From Paenibacillus tarimensis (GTDB taxonomy: Bacteria > Bacillota > Bacilli > Paenibacillales > Paenibacillaceae), in the NCBI RefSeq assembly GCF_021532315.1, contig NZ_JAKGAO010000007.1, positions 344,769 to 408,768 of the forward strand: a stretch of DNA of 64,000 bases, given 5' to 3'. Shown here piece by piece: positions 25,288 to 33,564 of the stretch; within the stretch, counting starts at the first letter, position 1; every line of letters begins with the position of its first letter. Below the pieces are notes generated by a model. It was not told the origin of the DNA. It ran no database searches and saw only the letters and a list, made by a program, of their open reading frames with translations. The translations under genes were made by a program, and so were the position numbers.

Positions 25288-25842
25288 ATGCGAATGGTAA
25301 AAAAAGGGCTGCTGCTTGCCCTGCTGGCAGCATCCGTGAGCTTGGCCGGTTTAACGGCATATGGGGCCAGCCCGCTAACACCGAACAAATATCCGGATGA
25401 GCCGATTGATGAGCCGGAGTTTTACGGAAGCCCGACTTCGTCCATTGCGTCAGGTGTATCCGTGCCGGAAGGCATGGCCTATCTCTGGACCAGCGGAACC
25501 GTGCCTCCGCAGCTGAAAGCGGACGGTAAGACCATTCATGAACGCTATGGCGATACGAAGACGCAGGCGACCGGCATTTTAAAGCGGATTGAAGCCGATC
25601 TGAGGGAGAAGGGGCTTACCCTCTCCGATGTGGTTTATCTGCGCGTCTATCTGGTAGCAGACCCGGAGAAGGAAGGTAAGGTGGATTATCAGGGCTGGTT
25701 TGACGCCTATGGGGAGTTCTTCAACACGGAGAGCAATCCAGTGAAGACGGCCCGCTCGACCGTGGCGGTGGCGGGTCTGGTCCATTCCGATTGGCTGATT
25801 GAGATCGAAGCGGTTGCCGTATATCCAAAGACCGCCAGTTAA
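25288..25842 (+). CDS. Exported RidA/YjgF-family protein
   Basis: 184 aa: a Sec-type signal peptide (MRMVKKG then LLLALLAASVSLAGL, AYGA|S) in front of a RidA domain. The domain carries GVSVPEGMAYLWTSG, VVYLRVYL and TARSTVAVAGL; the Arg in the last motif is the imine-binding residue of active RidA proteins. RidA hydrolyses reactive 2-imino acids or enamines to ketones and ammonia. Most family members are cytosolic and about 125 aa, so export is unusual. It lies 50 bp after the amine oxidase, whose imine product it would process outside the membrane. The chosen ATG follows GGAGTG; an ATG two codons later is equally possible. Confidence 0.85.
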   Translation: MRMVKKGLLLALLAASVSLAGLTAYGASPLTPNKYPDEPIDEPEFYGSPTSSIASGVSVPEGMAYLWTSGTVPPQLKADGKTIHERYGDTKTQATGILKRIEADLREKGLTLSDVVYLRVYLVADPEKEGKVDYQGWFDAYGEFFNTESNPVKTARSTVAVAGLVHSDWLIEIEAVAVYPKTAS

Positions 25843-25869
25843 ATAACATTGACGAGAGGAGGAGCCAGC

Positions 25870-26103
25870 ATGCTGCAGAGTATTGGCATCCCCGGCTTAA
25901 TCTTGATTCTGGTTATTGCGCTCGTCATCTTCGGGCCATCCAAGCTGCCTGAGATTGGACGCGCGTTTGGAAGGACGCTCAGCGAATTCAAGCGTTCCAC
26001 GAAGGAGCTGGTGCAGGAGGAAGAATCAGAGCTGCGGGAAACACGGAGCGGCCTAGCCGTTGTGGAAGTGAAGCAGGAGAAGCCTGCTGTACTGGAGGGC
26101 TGA
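25870..26103 (+). CDS. tatA: TatA/E-type twin-arginine translocase subunit
   Basis: 77 aa: one short N-terminal transmembrane helix ([17 protein letters not shown]), then the hallmark [17 protein letters not shown] hinge and amphipathic helix, and a charged tail. TatA oligomers form the Tat pore. The ATG follows GAGAGGAGGAG. It lies 27 bp after ridA and 73 bp before tatC in the same direction, forming a minimal TatAC system typical of Bacillota. Because it sits right behind a Tat substrate it may be dedicated to it, as TatAdCd is to PhoD in B. subtilis. Confidence 0.93.
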   Translation: MLQSIGIPGLILILVIALVIFGPSKLPEIGRAFGRTLSEFKRSTKELVQEEESELRETRSGLAVVEVKQEKPAVLEG

Positions 26104-26176
26104 GCAGGGAATTAGAGAGGGGTGTGCGGCTGCTGCCGTTTGCATCCCTCTTCAATATGGAAAGGAGGGAATGAAG

Positions 26177-26926
26177 ATGGACATGATGAACCTGACCGGG
26201 CATCTTGGTGAGCTTCGCAAGCGGATTATGATAGCCATGTTCGCCTTTATTGGCGCGCTGGCAGCTACGCTCTGTTATGTGCAGCAGGTATACGGTTGGC
26301 TGACGCAGCACCTGGATATCCGGCTTGCCCTTCTTGGTCCGGGAGATATTTTGTGGGTATATATGATGATTTCCGCCGTTATCGCAGCAGCCGTCACTAC
26401 TCCGGTAGGTGCTTATCAGCTGTGGAAGTTTGTGAAGCCGGCATTGAGTGCTGAAGAGCACAGAGCCGCTTTTCGCATGATTCCGGCTGTATCCCTGCTG
26501 TTTATTGGCGGAATCAGCTTCGGCTATTTCATCGTATTTCCGGTTGTCTCTTCGTTCCTGCTCGGGTTATCATCTGGGCAATTTCAGGCGTTATATACAG
26601 CGGAGAAGTACTTTCGGTTTATGCTCAATCTGACACTTCCGTTCGGTCTGCTGTTTGAAATGCCGGCCATTGTTATTTTCTTGACCAGGCTCGGTATTCT
26701 GAACCCCGATAGACTCGCCAAAGCCAGGAAAACAGCTTACTTCGCGTTGGCCGTGACGGCCGTTACGGTAACACCGCCCGACATCGTCTCCGATGTGCTG
26801 GTGGTCATCCCGCTGCTGCTGCTGTACGAATGCAGTGTGAGCCTGTCACGGATTACATACCGGAAGCGGCTGCGCAAATTAGCAGAGGAGGAAGAGCGAG
26901 AGGCTGCAGTTTTGTCGGGTGTCTAG
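26177..26926 (+). CDS. tatC: Twin-arginine translocase subunit TatC
   Basis: 249 aa with six transmembrane helices. The N-terminal HLGELRKRI motif and FEMPAIVIFLTRLGI and the region PDIVSD fit TatC, the receptor for twin-arginine signal peptides. AGGAGGG stands seven bases before this ATG; the in-frame ATG two codons upstream is too close to it. Last gene of the oxidase-RidA-TatA-TatC transcript, followed by a near-perfect long terminator hairpin. Confidence 0.94.
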   Translation: MDMMNLTGHLGELRKRIMIAMFAFIGALAATLCYVQQVYGWLTQHLDIRLALLGPGDILWVYMMISAVIAAAVTTPVGAYQLWKFVKPALSAEEHRAAFRMIPAVSLLFIGGISFGYFIVFPVVSSFLLGLSSGQFQALYTAEKYFRFMLNLTLPFGLLFEMPAIVIFLTRLGILNPDRLAKARKTAYFALAVTAVTVTPPDIVSDVLVVIPLLLLYECSVSLSRITYRKRLRKLAEEEEREAAVLSGV

Positions 26927-26970
26927 CATTGCAACAGAACGTACTGCGGGGGAACGTTGATGTAACCTAG

Positions 26971-27017
26971 CAGCTGCAGAGCTAAGACTCTTCCAGTCTT
27001 AGCTCTGCAGCTGTTTT
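26971..27017 (+). terminator. Strong terminator after tatC
   Basis: Two 19-bp arms (26971-26989 and 26995-27013) pair perfectly around CTTCC and are followed by TTTTGATT. Confidence 0.85.
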
Positions 27018-27028
27018 GATTAAAGTAA

Positions 27029-27147
27029 GCCTAATAACCTTGGCTGTAACCCAAGGACATGAGGCTGCTATGCACGCCTAATAACCTTGGCTGTAGCCCA
27101 AGAACATCAGGCTGCTATGCACGCCTAATAACCTTGGCTGTAGCCCA
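27029..27147. repeat. 47-bp tandem repeats, 2.5 copies, overlapping a gene end
   Basis: Units at 27029-27075 and 27076-27122 differ at four positions; a third partial copy (27123-27147) contains the last codons and stop of the minus-strand dehydrogenase. On the minus strand each unit re-creates GGNTACAGCCAAGGTTATTAG. The dehydrogenase C-terminus GYSQGY thus lies inside the repeat, so the array is a duplication of the gene end. Confidence 0.85.
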
Positions 27148-28075
27148 CCAAGTTCCTCAGTTGTTCCCCGGCGAGGTAGCGGCGGAGGTTGTCGAGGAAC
27201 AAGGCTACGACGCGATCCTTGTAGTGTTCGGTAGCGCCGGCATTATGCGGGGTCAGTATGACGTTCTCCAGCTTCCACAGCGGATGGCCGGCAGGGAGCG
27301 GCTCTTCCTCAAACACATCAAGTCCCGCTCCCGCGATGCTGCCTGTCTGCAGGGCGGTAACGAGCGCCTCGGTCTTCACGGTGGCACCGCGCCCGACATT
27401 GATAAAATAACTGGTTGGCTTCATAAGACTAAACCGCCGTTCGTCAAAGAGATGGCGCGTATCAGCCGTCAAGGGCAGTATATTTATAACATAGTCACTC
27501 TCTGCGAGAACCTGGTCGAGCCGGTCTTCGGTTACGACACGGTCAAAGCCCGGAGCGCTTTTACCGCTGCGGCGGACGCCTATCGTCCGCATGCCGAAGG
27601 CCTTCGCGAGGAAGGCTACCTCCCGTCCGATTACCCCAGCGCCTATGACGGCTGCTGTCTTGCCGTGCATTTCGGGCAGGCTGCCCGTTTTCTCCCAAGC
27701 TGCAGTTGCCTGTGCGCGTATGGAACGGTGCAGGCCGCGTGTCAGACCGAGCATGAGGGCAAGCACCGTCTCCGACATTGGCTCGGGATGAACACCGCTG
27801 GCATTGGTCACGAGCACACCCCGGCTTTCCAATTCCTGCAGGGGGAGCTTGTCCACACCGGCAGACCAGGTTTGGACCCAGCGCAGCGCTGATTCTGGCT
27901 TCAGACATTCCCGCGCGGCGTCTGCGTTCCAGCCGCAGATAATTTCGGCCTCGCTATAGCAGGCCGGGTCAATTTCCCCCGTACGGCCAAAAATATGGCT
28001 CCAGCCGGGCGTCAGCTGCCGCACCTTCTCCTGCTGCTCCGGCGTGAAGCCGTGCAGGCATACCATTTTTCCCAT
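27125..28075 (-). CDS. D-2-hydroxyacid dehydrogenase, NAD(P)-binding
   Basis: A 316-aa member of the D-isomer-specific 2-hydroxyacid dehydrogenases. The nucleotide motif is GAGVIG; catalytic Arg is in INVGRGATV and catalytic His in LTPHNAGATE. It interconverts 2-keto acids and D-2-hydroxyacids (phosphoglycerate, glyoxylate or similar); the substrate is unresolved. The start ATG follows GGGAGGG. The last residues (GYSQGY) lie in the 47-bp tandem repeat that continues past the stop. A TATAAT element (28108-28113, minus) probably belongs to its promoter. Confidence 0.88.
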   Translation of the reverse strand: MGKMVCLHGFTPEQQEKVRQLTPGWSHIFGRTGEIDPACYSEAEIICGWNADAARECLKPESALRWVQTWSAGVDKLPLQELESRGVLVTNASGVHPEPMSETVLALMLGLTRGLHRSIRAQATAAWEKTGSLPEMHGKTAAVIGAGVIGREVAFLAKAFGMRTIGVRRSGKSAPGFDRVVTEDRLDQVLAESDYVINILPLTADTRHLFDERRFSLMKPTSYFINVGRGATVKTEALVTALQTGSIAGAGLDVFEEEPLPAGHPLWKLENVILTPHNAGATEHYKDRVVALFLDNLRRYLAGEQLRNLVGYSQGY

Positions 28076-28284
28076 CTAATCCCTCCCGTGTTGGGTAGCT
28101 TAACCTTATTATACAGGAGCAGTGACAGGATTGACGAATAGGATGAATCCGCACATCCGGCATACAAGCATGATAATTAAGCTGCTTTATTTGTTATAGT
28201 GAACTGTATTATAATAAGGGAACAGATGTATAGAGAGATGCTTCAGGAAAATAATACTCTATAGTGGAAGGGATGGAGAATCCG

Positions 28285-29313
28285 ATGACTGTACAGCTTG
28301 ATACACCATTCTCTTATAAGAATCTAGAATTGAAAAACCGTATCGTTATGCCGCCGATGTGCCAGTATGCCGTGGAGGAGAAGGATGGAACACCTACGGA
28401 GTGGCATTATGTGCACTACGTGTCGCGCGCTGTTGGCGGCACCGGCCTGATGATTATTGAAATGACAAACGTGGAGCCGGATGGCCGCATTACGGACAAC
28501 TGTCTTGGCCTTTGGGCTGACGATCAGATACCGGCTTATAAGCGTATCATCGAGGAGTCCAAGAAATATGGCGCCAAGGTTGCCATCCAAATCGCCCATG
28601 CCGGGCGGAAAGCGCAGGATGCGCCGCAGCCGGTGGCGCCCTCGGCCATCGCTTACGATGATACCTTCAGGACTCCCCGCGAACTGACGACGCAGGAAGT
28701 GAAGGAGATGGTTGACAAATTCGCAGACGCAGCGCGGCGGGCGGTTGAGGCTGGTGTAGATACGATTGAGCTGCACGGGGCACACGGTTATCTGATCCAT
28801 CAATTCCACTCCCCGTATACCAACCAGCGTACCGATGAGTACGGCCGCGATAAATCGCTGTTTGGCGTTGAAATCATTCAGGCGGTAAAGCGTGTCATGC
28901 CGGAGGGGATGCCGCTGATCATGCGGATCTCGGCTGTCGAATATGTTGATGGCGGATACGATCTGGATTATGCACTGGAGATCGGACGCCGGTATAAGGA
29001 AGCGGGTGTCGACATCTTCGATATCTCGACTGGCGGAGAGGGCGCTCCAGGTGCCCGCAAGCCGGCTAATACACCAGGCTTCCAGGTTCCTTATGCGAAG
29101 GCATTCAAGGATAAGCTGGGTGTCCCGGTCATTGCGGTCGGACTGCTTGAAGATCCGCAGCTGGCGGCTCAGACGCTGAGAAGCGGAGATGCGGATATGA
29201 TTGGTGTGGCGCGCGGGATGCTGCGCAATCCTTACTGGGCTTTGGCAGCGATTAAGGAAACGACAGGCCGTTATTTGGAGGCTGCTCCCAAGTCATATGA
29301 CCGTGCTTACTAA
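28285..29313 (+). CDS. namA: NADPH dehydrogenase NamA/YqjM-type old yellow enzyme
   Basis: A 342-aa FMN-dependent ene-reductase. It keeps LKNRIVMPPMCQYAVEEKDG at the N-terminus, HAGRKAQ, and the substrate-binding pair in HGAHGYLIHQF followed by QRTDEYG, all as in Bacillus subtilis YqjM/NamA. These enzymes reduce activated C=C bonds with NADPH and respond to oxidative or electrophile stress. The ATG that follows ATGGAG by six bases is preferred over upstream in-frame GTG and ATG codons. Transcribed alone. Confidence 0.88.
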   Translation: MTVQLDTPFSYKNLELKNRIVMPPMCQYAVEEKDGTPTEWHYVHYVSRAVGGTGLMIIEMTNVEPDGRITDNCLGLWADDQIPAYKRIIEESKKYGAKVAIQIAHAGRKAQDAPQPVAPSAIAYDDTFRTPRELTTQEVKEMVDKFADAARRAVEAGVDTIELHGAHGYLIHQFHSPYTNQRTDEYGRDKSLFGVEIIQAVKRVMPEGMPLIMRISAVEYVDGGYDLDYALEIGRRYKEAGVDIFDISTGGEGAPGARKPANTPGFQVPYAKAFKDKLGVPVIAVGLLEDPQLAAQTLRSGDADMIGVARGMLRNPYWALAAIKETTGRYLEAAPKSYDRAY

Positions 29314-29381
29314 AAATGGGTGCGGCTTATCCGCAAACATGGTAAACTACAGATAAGTTTAAGTGGAAAGCAGGGGATTCC

Positions 29382-29609
29382 ATGACGGAAGAACAGCATA
29401 ATGGATCAAATGCCGAGGGGCAGGAGTCAAAGGAGCCAAAGCGAGTCTCGCTTGCAGAAGCTGTTAAGGCGAAGCTGGAGCAGAAGAAACAGGCTCAAGC
29501 GAACGCAGTCGGACGCCAGAAGCAGTCTCATCAAGGCGGCGGCGGCCTCAAGATGAAGAGCCAGAATACGAAGAAGATTAATAATCAGCGGAAACGCATG
29601 GGCGTCTAA
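29382..29609 (+). CDS. Small basic hypothetical protein, 75 aa
   Basis: Highly charged and low-complexity: an acidic N-terminal third, a probable helix (SLAEAVKAKLEQKKQAQA), then QGGGGLKMKSQNTKKINNQRKRM. GCAGGGG precedes the ATG. The basic, Gln/Asn-rich tail suggests nucleic-acid contact, but no family is recognised. Ends before a terminator. Confidence 0.65.
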   Translation: MTEEQHNGSNAEGQESKEPKRVSLAEAVKAKLEQKKQAQANAVGRQKQSHQGGGGLKMKSQNTKKINNQRKRMGV

Positions 29610-29639
29610 GCAAGCTCAAGTGTGACGGCTGGATTTAAG

Positions 29640-29672
29640 CAGGCTCCCCTATACAGGGGCAGCCTGTTTTTA
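29640..29672 (+). terminator. Terminator after the 75-aa gene
   Basis: CAGGCTCCCCT pairs with AGGGGCAGCCTG, followed by TTTTTAT. Confidence 0.8.
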
Positions 29673-29780
29673 TACAACCGGACAGAATCAATCTGACAGG
29701 AACGTCACGCTCATAAGCGTATACGAGGAATCAGTATGTGCCGTGTAGGCGGCACGATCAGGAAGGAGGGGGAAATAGGA

Positions 29781-30422
29781 ATGGCCAATACACATACGTA
29801 CACCCGGAAAGAAGAGATTGCCAATGCGATTACACATGGGATTGGTGCTGCATTAAGTGTTGCGGCGCTAGTCGTGCTGATTGTGTCCGCTTCGCTAAAA
29901 GGGACTCCGCTCCATGTCGTCAGCTTCTCGATTTATGGTACCGCCATGCTGATGCTTTATATCGCATCAACACTTGTTCACAGCTTCCCGGAGGGCAGAG
30001 CTAAGAAGGTACTGGAGGTTATGGATCATTCCTGCATATACCTGTTCATTGCAGGCTCCTATACGCCAATACTGTTTCATATCGTGCAGGGGGCGCTCGG
30101 CTGGTCTTTATTTGGGGTAGTTTGGGGCGTGGCGGTGGCAGGCGTGGTATTTAAATCCTTCTTTGCTTCCAGATTTTTGTTCACATCGACTATATTGTAT
30201 ATTGCCATGGGATGGATTATCGTGTTCGCCTGGGGGCCGCTTGTTGAACATCTGGCGCCGAACGGTTTTTATTTGCTGGTAGGCGGCGGGCTGCTGTATA
30301 CAGTCGGAACGATCTTCTATATGTGGCGGAGCTTCCCGTATCATCATGCGGTATGGCATATGTTCGTGCTGGCAGGCTCCATCCTGCATTTCTTCGCGAT
30401 ACTGTTTTACGCACTGCCATAA
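29781..30422 (+). CDS. Hemolysin III family membrane protein (PAQR-like, YqfA type)
   Basis: 213 aa with seven predicted transmembrane helices. The family residues are present: ITHGIGA near the N-terminus, STLVHSFP and MDHSCIYLFIAGSYTP in the middle, and YHHAVWHMFVLAGSILHFFAI at the end. His and Asp residues of PAQR proteins form a membrane zinc/hydrolase site. The bacterial role is not settled; despite the name, hemolysis is doubtful. The ATG follows AGGAGGGGG; an upstream in-frame start is unnecessary. Confidence 0.88.
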   Translation: MANTHTYTRKEEIANAITHGIGAALSVAALVVLIVSASLKGTPLHVVSFSIYGTAMLMLYIASTLVHSFPEGRAKKVLEVMDHSCIYLFIAGSYTPILFHIVQGALGWSLFGVVWGVAVAGVVFKSFFASRFLFTSTILYIAMGWIIVFAWGPLVEHLAPNGFYLLVGGGLLYTVGTIFYMWRSFPYHHAVWHMFVLAGSILHFFAILFYALP

Positions 30423-30450
30423 AAGCGTGCTGTTAAGTGCCAATCAAGAG

Positions 30451-30482
30451 CCGCCAGCCCAACAGGGGTGGCGGTTTTTTAA
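30451..30482 (+). terminator. Terminator after the hemolysin III gene
   Basis: CCGCCAGCCC pairs with GGGGTGGCGG around AACA, followed by six Ts. Confidence 0.8.
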
Positions 30483-30510
30483 TTGAACATTTACATATTT
30501 CTGGTATGAT
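30483..30510 (+). promoter_or_regulatory. Promoter of the histidine kinase operon
   Basis: TTGAAC-N16-TATGAT with an upstream TGG (extended -10), 33 bases before the kinase start and partly overlapping the preceding terminator tail. Confidence 0.6.
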
Positions 30511-30543
30511 AGAAATGAAACTTTCGACATTTTACTACACGAT

Positions 30544-32622
30544 ATGACAACAATGATGGGGGAAGTTCTTATTAAACTCAGCTCGCTATTGCTTGATATT
30601 CTAAATGATTTATGTATTTTTGCCGCGCTTCTGCTGCTCTTGAACATTCTTGTTCAACGGTTCTGGATGACAAGACTGCAGCCGGTTAAGCTTCAGATTA
30701 TGTATGGTGTGGCGCAAGGGGGAGCAGGGACGGTGCTCATGTTGTCAGGGTTTGAGCTCCGGCCTGACTTTATACTGGACCTTCGTTACTTATGCATAGC
30801 GGCTGCTGCGAGGTTCTGGGGCTGGCAGGCCAGCCTGACTGCGGCCATCGTTATTGTGCTCGGCAGATGGCTGTTGTTTGGCCTTAATATGCCTGCTGCT
30901 GTGAGTGCCCTGCTGATGGGTACTGTCTGCGGTCTGATTGCCGAGACCGTGAAGCCGGGCGGGAAGCAGTGGGCCTGCATGAATATATTCTGTATCATCA
31001 CCACAGCGAGCGTAATCGGCCTGGTGCTGGAGGGGGATAGTATACCCCAGGTGCTTGCCAGCTTCCTGATTGCTGGAGCGGTTGCGGGTCTGGCTACCCA
31101 TCTGATGCTCAGTTTCACGGAGAAATCCGGGAAGCTGCAGCAGCAGCTGCAGGAGTCAACAGATAAATATGAGTCACTTGTAAACAACGTGAAGGCTGTT
31201 ATTTTTCAGACAGATGCGCAAGGCAGGTGGGTCTTCTTAAATGAGGAGTGGACCCGGGTGACAGGCAGACCGGTGGAGGAATCGCTTGGTAAGCGCTATG
31301 ATGCTGGCCTTCACCCTAGTGACAAAGCATTAAGCCAGTATTACTTTGAGCCGTTGTACAGAAGAGAAATCGATTACTGTCATCATGAGATGCGTTGTCA
31401 GGGAATCGATGGTGAACAGCTGTGGATTGAGGTTCACGGGCATGCGATTATCGACGGGGGCGGCTGCTTCACAGGAGTGTTCGGGACCATCAGCGATATA
31501 ACAAAACGCAAGCAGGCTGAGCAGTCACTGATCGAGAGCGAGGAGCGCTACCGGCTGCTTGTAGAAACATCGCCGGAGGCTATCTGCGTATTCAGTATGG
31601 AAGAAACGATCGTTTTCTACAACGAGGCTTGTGCCCGGCTGCTTGGCTATCAGGACGGGAGGCTGATGAACCAGAGCATTTATGCCTTTGTTCCGAGGGA
31701 ACAGGTTGAGATTATCAGCAGGGGGGTTCAGCGGGTCTTCGCGGAGCCGAGGCATATTGCTGGGCTTGAGTTCATGTGCAGGCGCGAGGATGGGACCTTG
31801 CTTAACCTTGAGACCTCGGCCGCTTATATCAAATTTAACGGCAAGCCCTCCATACAAGTTATATTCAGGGATAACACGGAACGCAAGCAGCTCCATGATT
31901 CACTAATGCAGGCCAAGGCCCGCTCCGATGAAGCCAGTCAGGCGAAGAGTGATTTTCTGGCTGCGATGAATCATGAGCTGCGAACGCCTCTTAACGGAGT
32001 GCTGGGCTTTGCCCAGCTTCTGAAGATGGGGGTTGCCAAGCTTCCGGATTCGGACCGCCTGGTTCAGGACGCGGACAAAATTATTACCGCCGGCAATCAT
32101 CTGCTTACACTAATTAATGATATTCTGGATCTGTCCAGTATTGAAGCGGGAAAAATGAGAGTCCGCCATATTCCTGTCGGTCTTGGAAGCCTCCTTGAAG
32201 ACTGTGTCCAGGTCATGCAGCCGCTTGCCAGGGAACGGAGCATTGTCATTATTAATAAACTCGAAAGTCTGGAGGCGGTTGTACTGGCGGACCCGGTAAG
32301 GCTCCGCCAGGTGCTGTTCAACCTGATCTCCAATGCCATTAAGTACAACCGGAGCAAGGGAACGGTTACGCTGATGGGCCAATCGGCAGACGGGATCTAC
32401 CGGTTAACGATCAGCGATACGGGAATTGGTATACCGCCTCATAAGGCGGAACGAATATTTGATCCCTTTTACCGCGCTCATGCTTCGCCGGAGATTGAGG
32501 GTACGGGTATAGGATTAACACTGACCAAGCGCCTGCTGGCGCTGATGGACGGGAACATAACAATGGAAAGCGATGGCCGCAGCGGCTGTGTATTTAATGT
32601 GGAGCTGCAGCAGATAGCCTGA
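30544..32622 (+). CDS. Membrane PAS-domain sensor histidine kinase with LytS-like 5TM input
   Basis: 692 aa. The first ~200 residues form five to six hydrophobic helices with a 5TMR-LYT-like pattern (ALLMGTVCGLIAE, SFLIAGAVAGLATHLML). Two PAS domains follow (from ~210, VKAVIFQTDAQGRWVFLN, and ~335, SPEAICVFSMEE), each ending in a TERKQ/TKRKQ-type linker. HisKA has the phospho-acceptor His477 in MNHELRTPLNG; the ATPase part has NLISNAIKYN, DTGIGIPP and GTGIGLTLTKRL. It lacks a receiver domain. The LytTR response regulator gene starts 23 bp downstream and is the obvious partner. The signal is unknown. Confidence 0.9.
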   Translation: MTTMMGEVLIKLSSLLLDILNDLCIFAALLLLLNILVQRFWMTRLQPVKLQIMYGVAQGGAGTVLMLSGFELRPDFILDLRYLCIAAAARFWGWQASLTAAIVIVLGRWLLFGLNMPAAVSALLMGTVCGLIAETVKPGGKQWACMNIFCIITTASVIGLVLEGDSIPQVLASFLIAGAVAGLATHLMLSFTEKSGKLQQQLQESTDKYESLVNNVKAVIFQTDAQGRWVFLNEEWTRVTGRPVEESLGKRYDAGLHPSDKALSQYYFEPLYRREIDYCHHEMRCQGIDGEQLWIEVHGHAIIDGGGCFTGVFGTISDITKRKQAEQSLIESEERYRLLVETSPEAICVFSMEETIVFYNEACARLLGYQDGRLMNQSIYAFVPREQVEIISRGVQRVFAEPRHIAGLEFMCRREDGTLLNLETSAAYIKFNGKPSIQVIFRDNTERKQLHDSLMQAKARSDEASQAKSDFLAAMNHELRTPLNGVLGFAQLLKMGVAKLPDSDRLVQDADKIITAGNHLLTLINDILDLSSIEAGKMRVRHIPVGLGSLLEDCVQVMQPLARERSIVIINKLESLEAVVLADPVRLRQVLFNLISNAIKYNRSKGTVTLMGQSADGIYRLTISDTGIGIPPHKAERIFDPFYRAHASPEIEGTGIGLTLTKRLLALMDGNITMESDGRSGCVFNVELQQIA

Positions 32623-32645
32623 CAGCAGTGGAGGGAGAATCCAGC

Positions 32646-33389
32646 ATGAGCACGTTACAGGTTGTAATCGCGGAGGATAACAGTGGTGCAAGGGACATCC
32701 TGACCCGTTTCCTGGAGACCTTCGAGCAGGTGGAGATGATAGGAGCCGCTTCAGACGGAGAACAGCTGGTGAGGCTTGTCCTGCAGAAGCGGCCGCATCT
32801 GGTACTTGCCGATATCAGCATGCCGGGAATAAGCGGTCTGGAGGCCGTCCGGGAGTGCTTACGGCTGCTGCCGGAACTGCTCGTAGTCTTCGTAACGGCA
32901 TATGACCAGTATGCAGTTGAAGCTTTTGAAATCCAGGCCTTTGATTATATCGTGAAGCCTGTTCAGATCGTCAGACTGGCGCAGGTGATAGAGCGTGCAA
33001 AGCGAGCAGTTCAGACTCTTCCGGCTGTTCCGCCCTTAGGGCAGACCGTGCCAGCGGAGCAGGAAGCGAAGGTAATGATCCAATCCTCAAGGGCAATCCA
33101 TTTCATCCCGCTTGATGATATTTTGTTCATTGAAAAGGTAGGGCGCAAGACAGTGGTGCACACGAGGGCAGCGACTTTTGAGACCTATGAATCGCTGGCC
33201 TCGGTTATGAAGAAGCTGGGACCGGGCTTTGTCCAGTCGCACAGGGCCTATATTATTCATCTGCGGCATGTACTGACCATCAAGCCATGCGGGGAAAGTG
33301 TGTTGGTGCATTTTTATGATTACGAGCCGACAGCCTATACCTCCAGAGATAAATTAAATGAAATCATGGACCGGCTGGTCTCCGGTTAA
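32646..33389 (+). CDS. LytTR-family response regulator
   Basis: 247 aa. The receiver domain has the acidic pair near residues 10-11, phospho-acceptor Asp56 (LVLADISMPG), Thr in VFVTAYD and Lys in DYIVKPV. After a ~25-residue linker a LytTR DNA-binding domain follows (from ~140: SRAIHFIPLDDILFIEKVGRKTVVH by parts, ending LNEIMDRL). The ATG follows GGAGGGAGA. Such regulators bind direct repeats upstream of envelope, quorum or metabolite-transport genes. Targets are not visible here. Confidence 0.9.
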   Translation: MSTLQVVIAEDNSGARDILTRFLETFEQVEMIGAASDGEQLVRLVLQKRPHLVLADISMPGISGLEAVRECLRLLPELLVVFVTAYDQYAVEAFEIQAFDYIVKPVQIVRLAQVIERAKRAVQTLPAVPPLGQTVPAEQEAKVMIQSSRAIHFIPLDDILFIEKVGRKTVVHTRAATFETYESLASVMKKLGPGFVQSHRAYIIHLRHVLTIKPCGESVLVHFYDYEPTAYTSRDKLNEIMDRLVSG

Positions 33390-33564
33390 TGGATCATGAC
33401 ATTGCGTGAACCTGCATCCTGTCGGAATGAATACCGGGTTTGTTGATACAAAAGACCGCGATTTCTGTCGCCAAAGAACTGGGATCGGCTCGACGCTAAT
33501 CACCGCCTTTGTTAATCTTTACAGTAATCATACAACTGTAGAGAGCTTTGAAGGAGTGAGTGAA

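Noticed and set aside
27029..27147. 47-bp repeats as a CRISPR array
   Set aside because: Units are directly adjacent with no spacers, overlap a gene end, and no cas genes are present.
27059..27892. 277-codon plus-strand frame opposite the hydroxyacid dehydrogenase
   Set aside because: Starts within the tandem repeats and is antisense to a full dehydrogenase with all motifs; not coding.
33406..33564. Upstream extension of the zinc mini-protein frame
   Set aside because: No ribosome site at the upstream start, while GAAGGAGTG precedes the internal ATG where the cysteine module begins.
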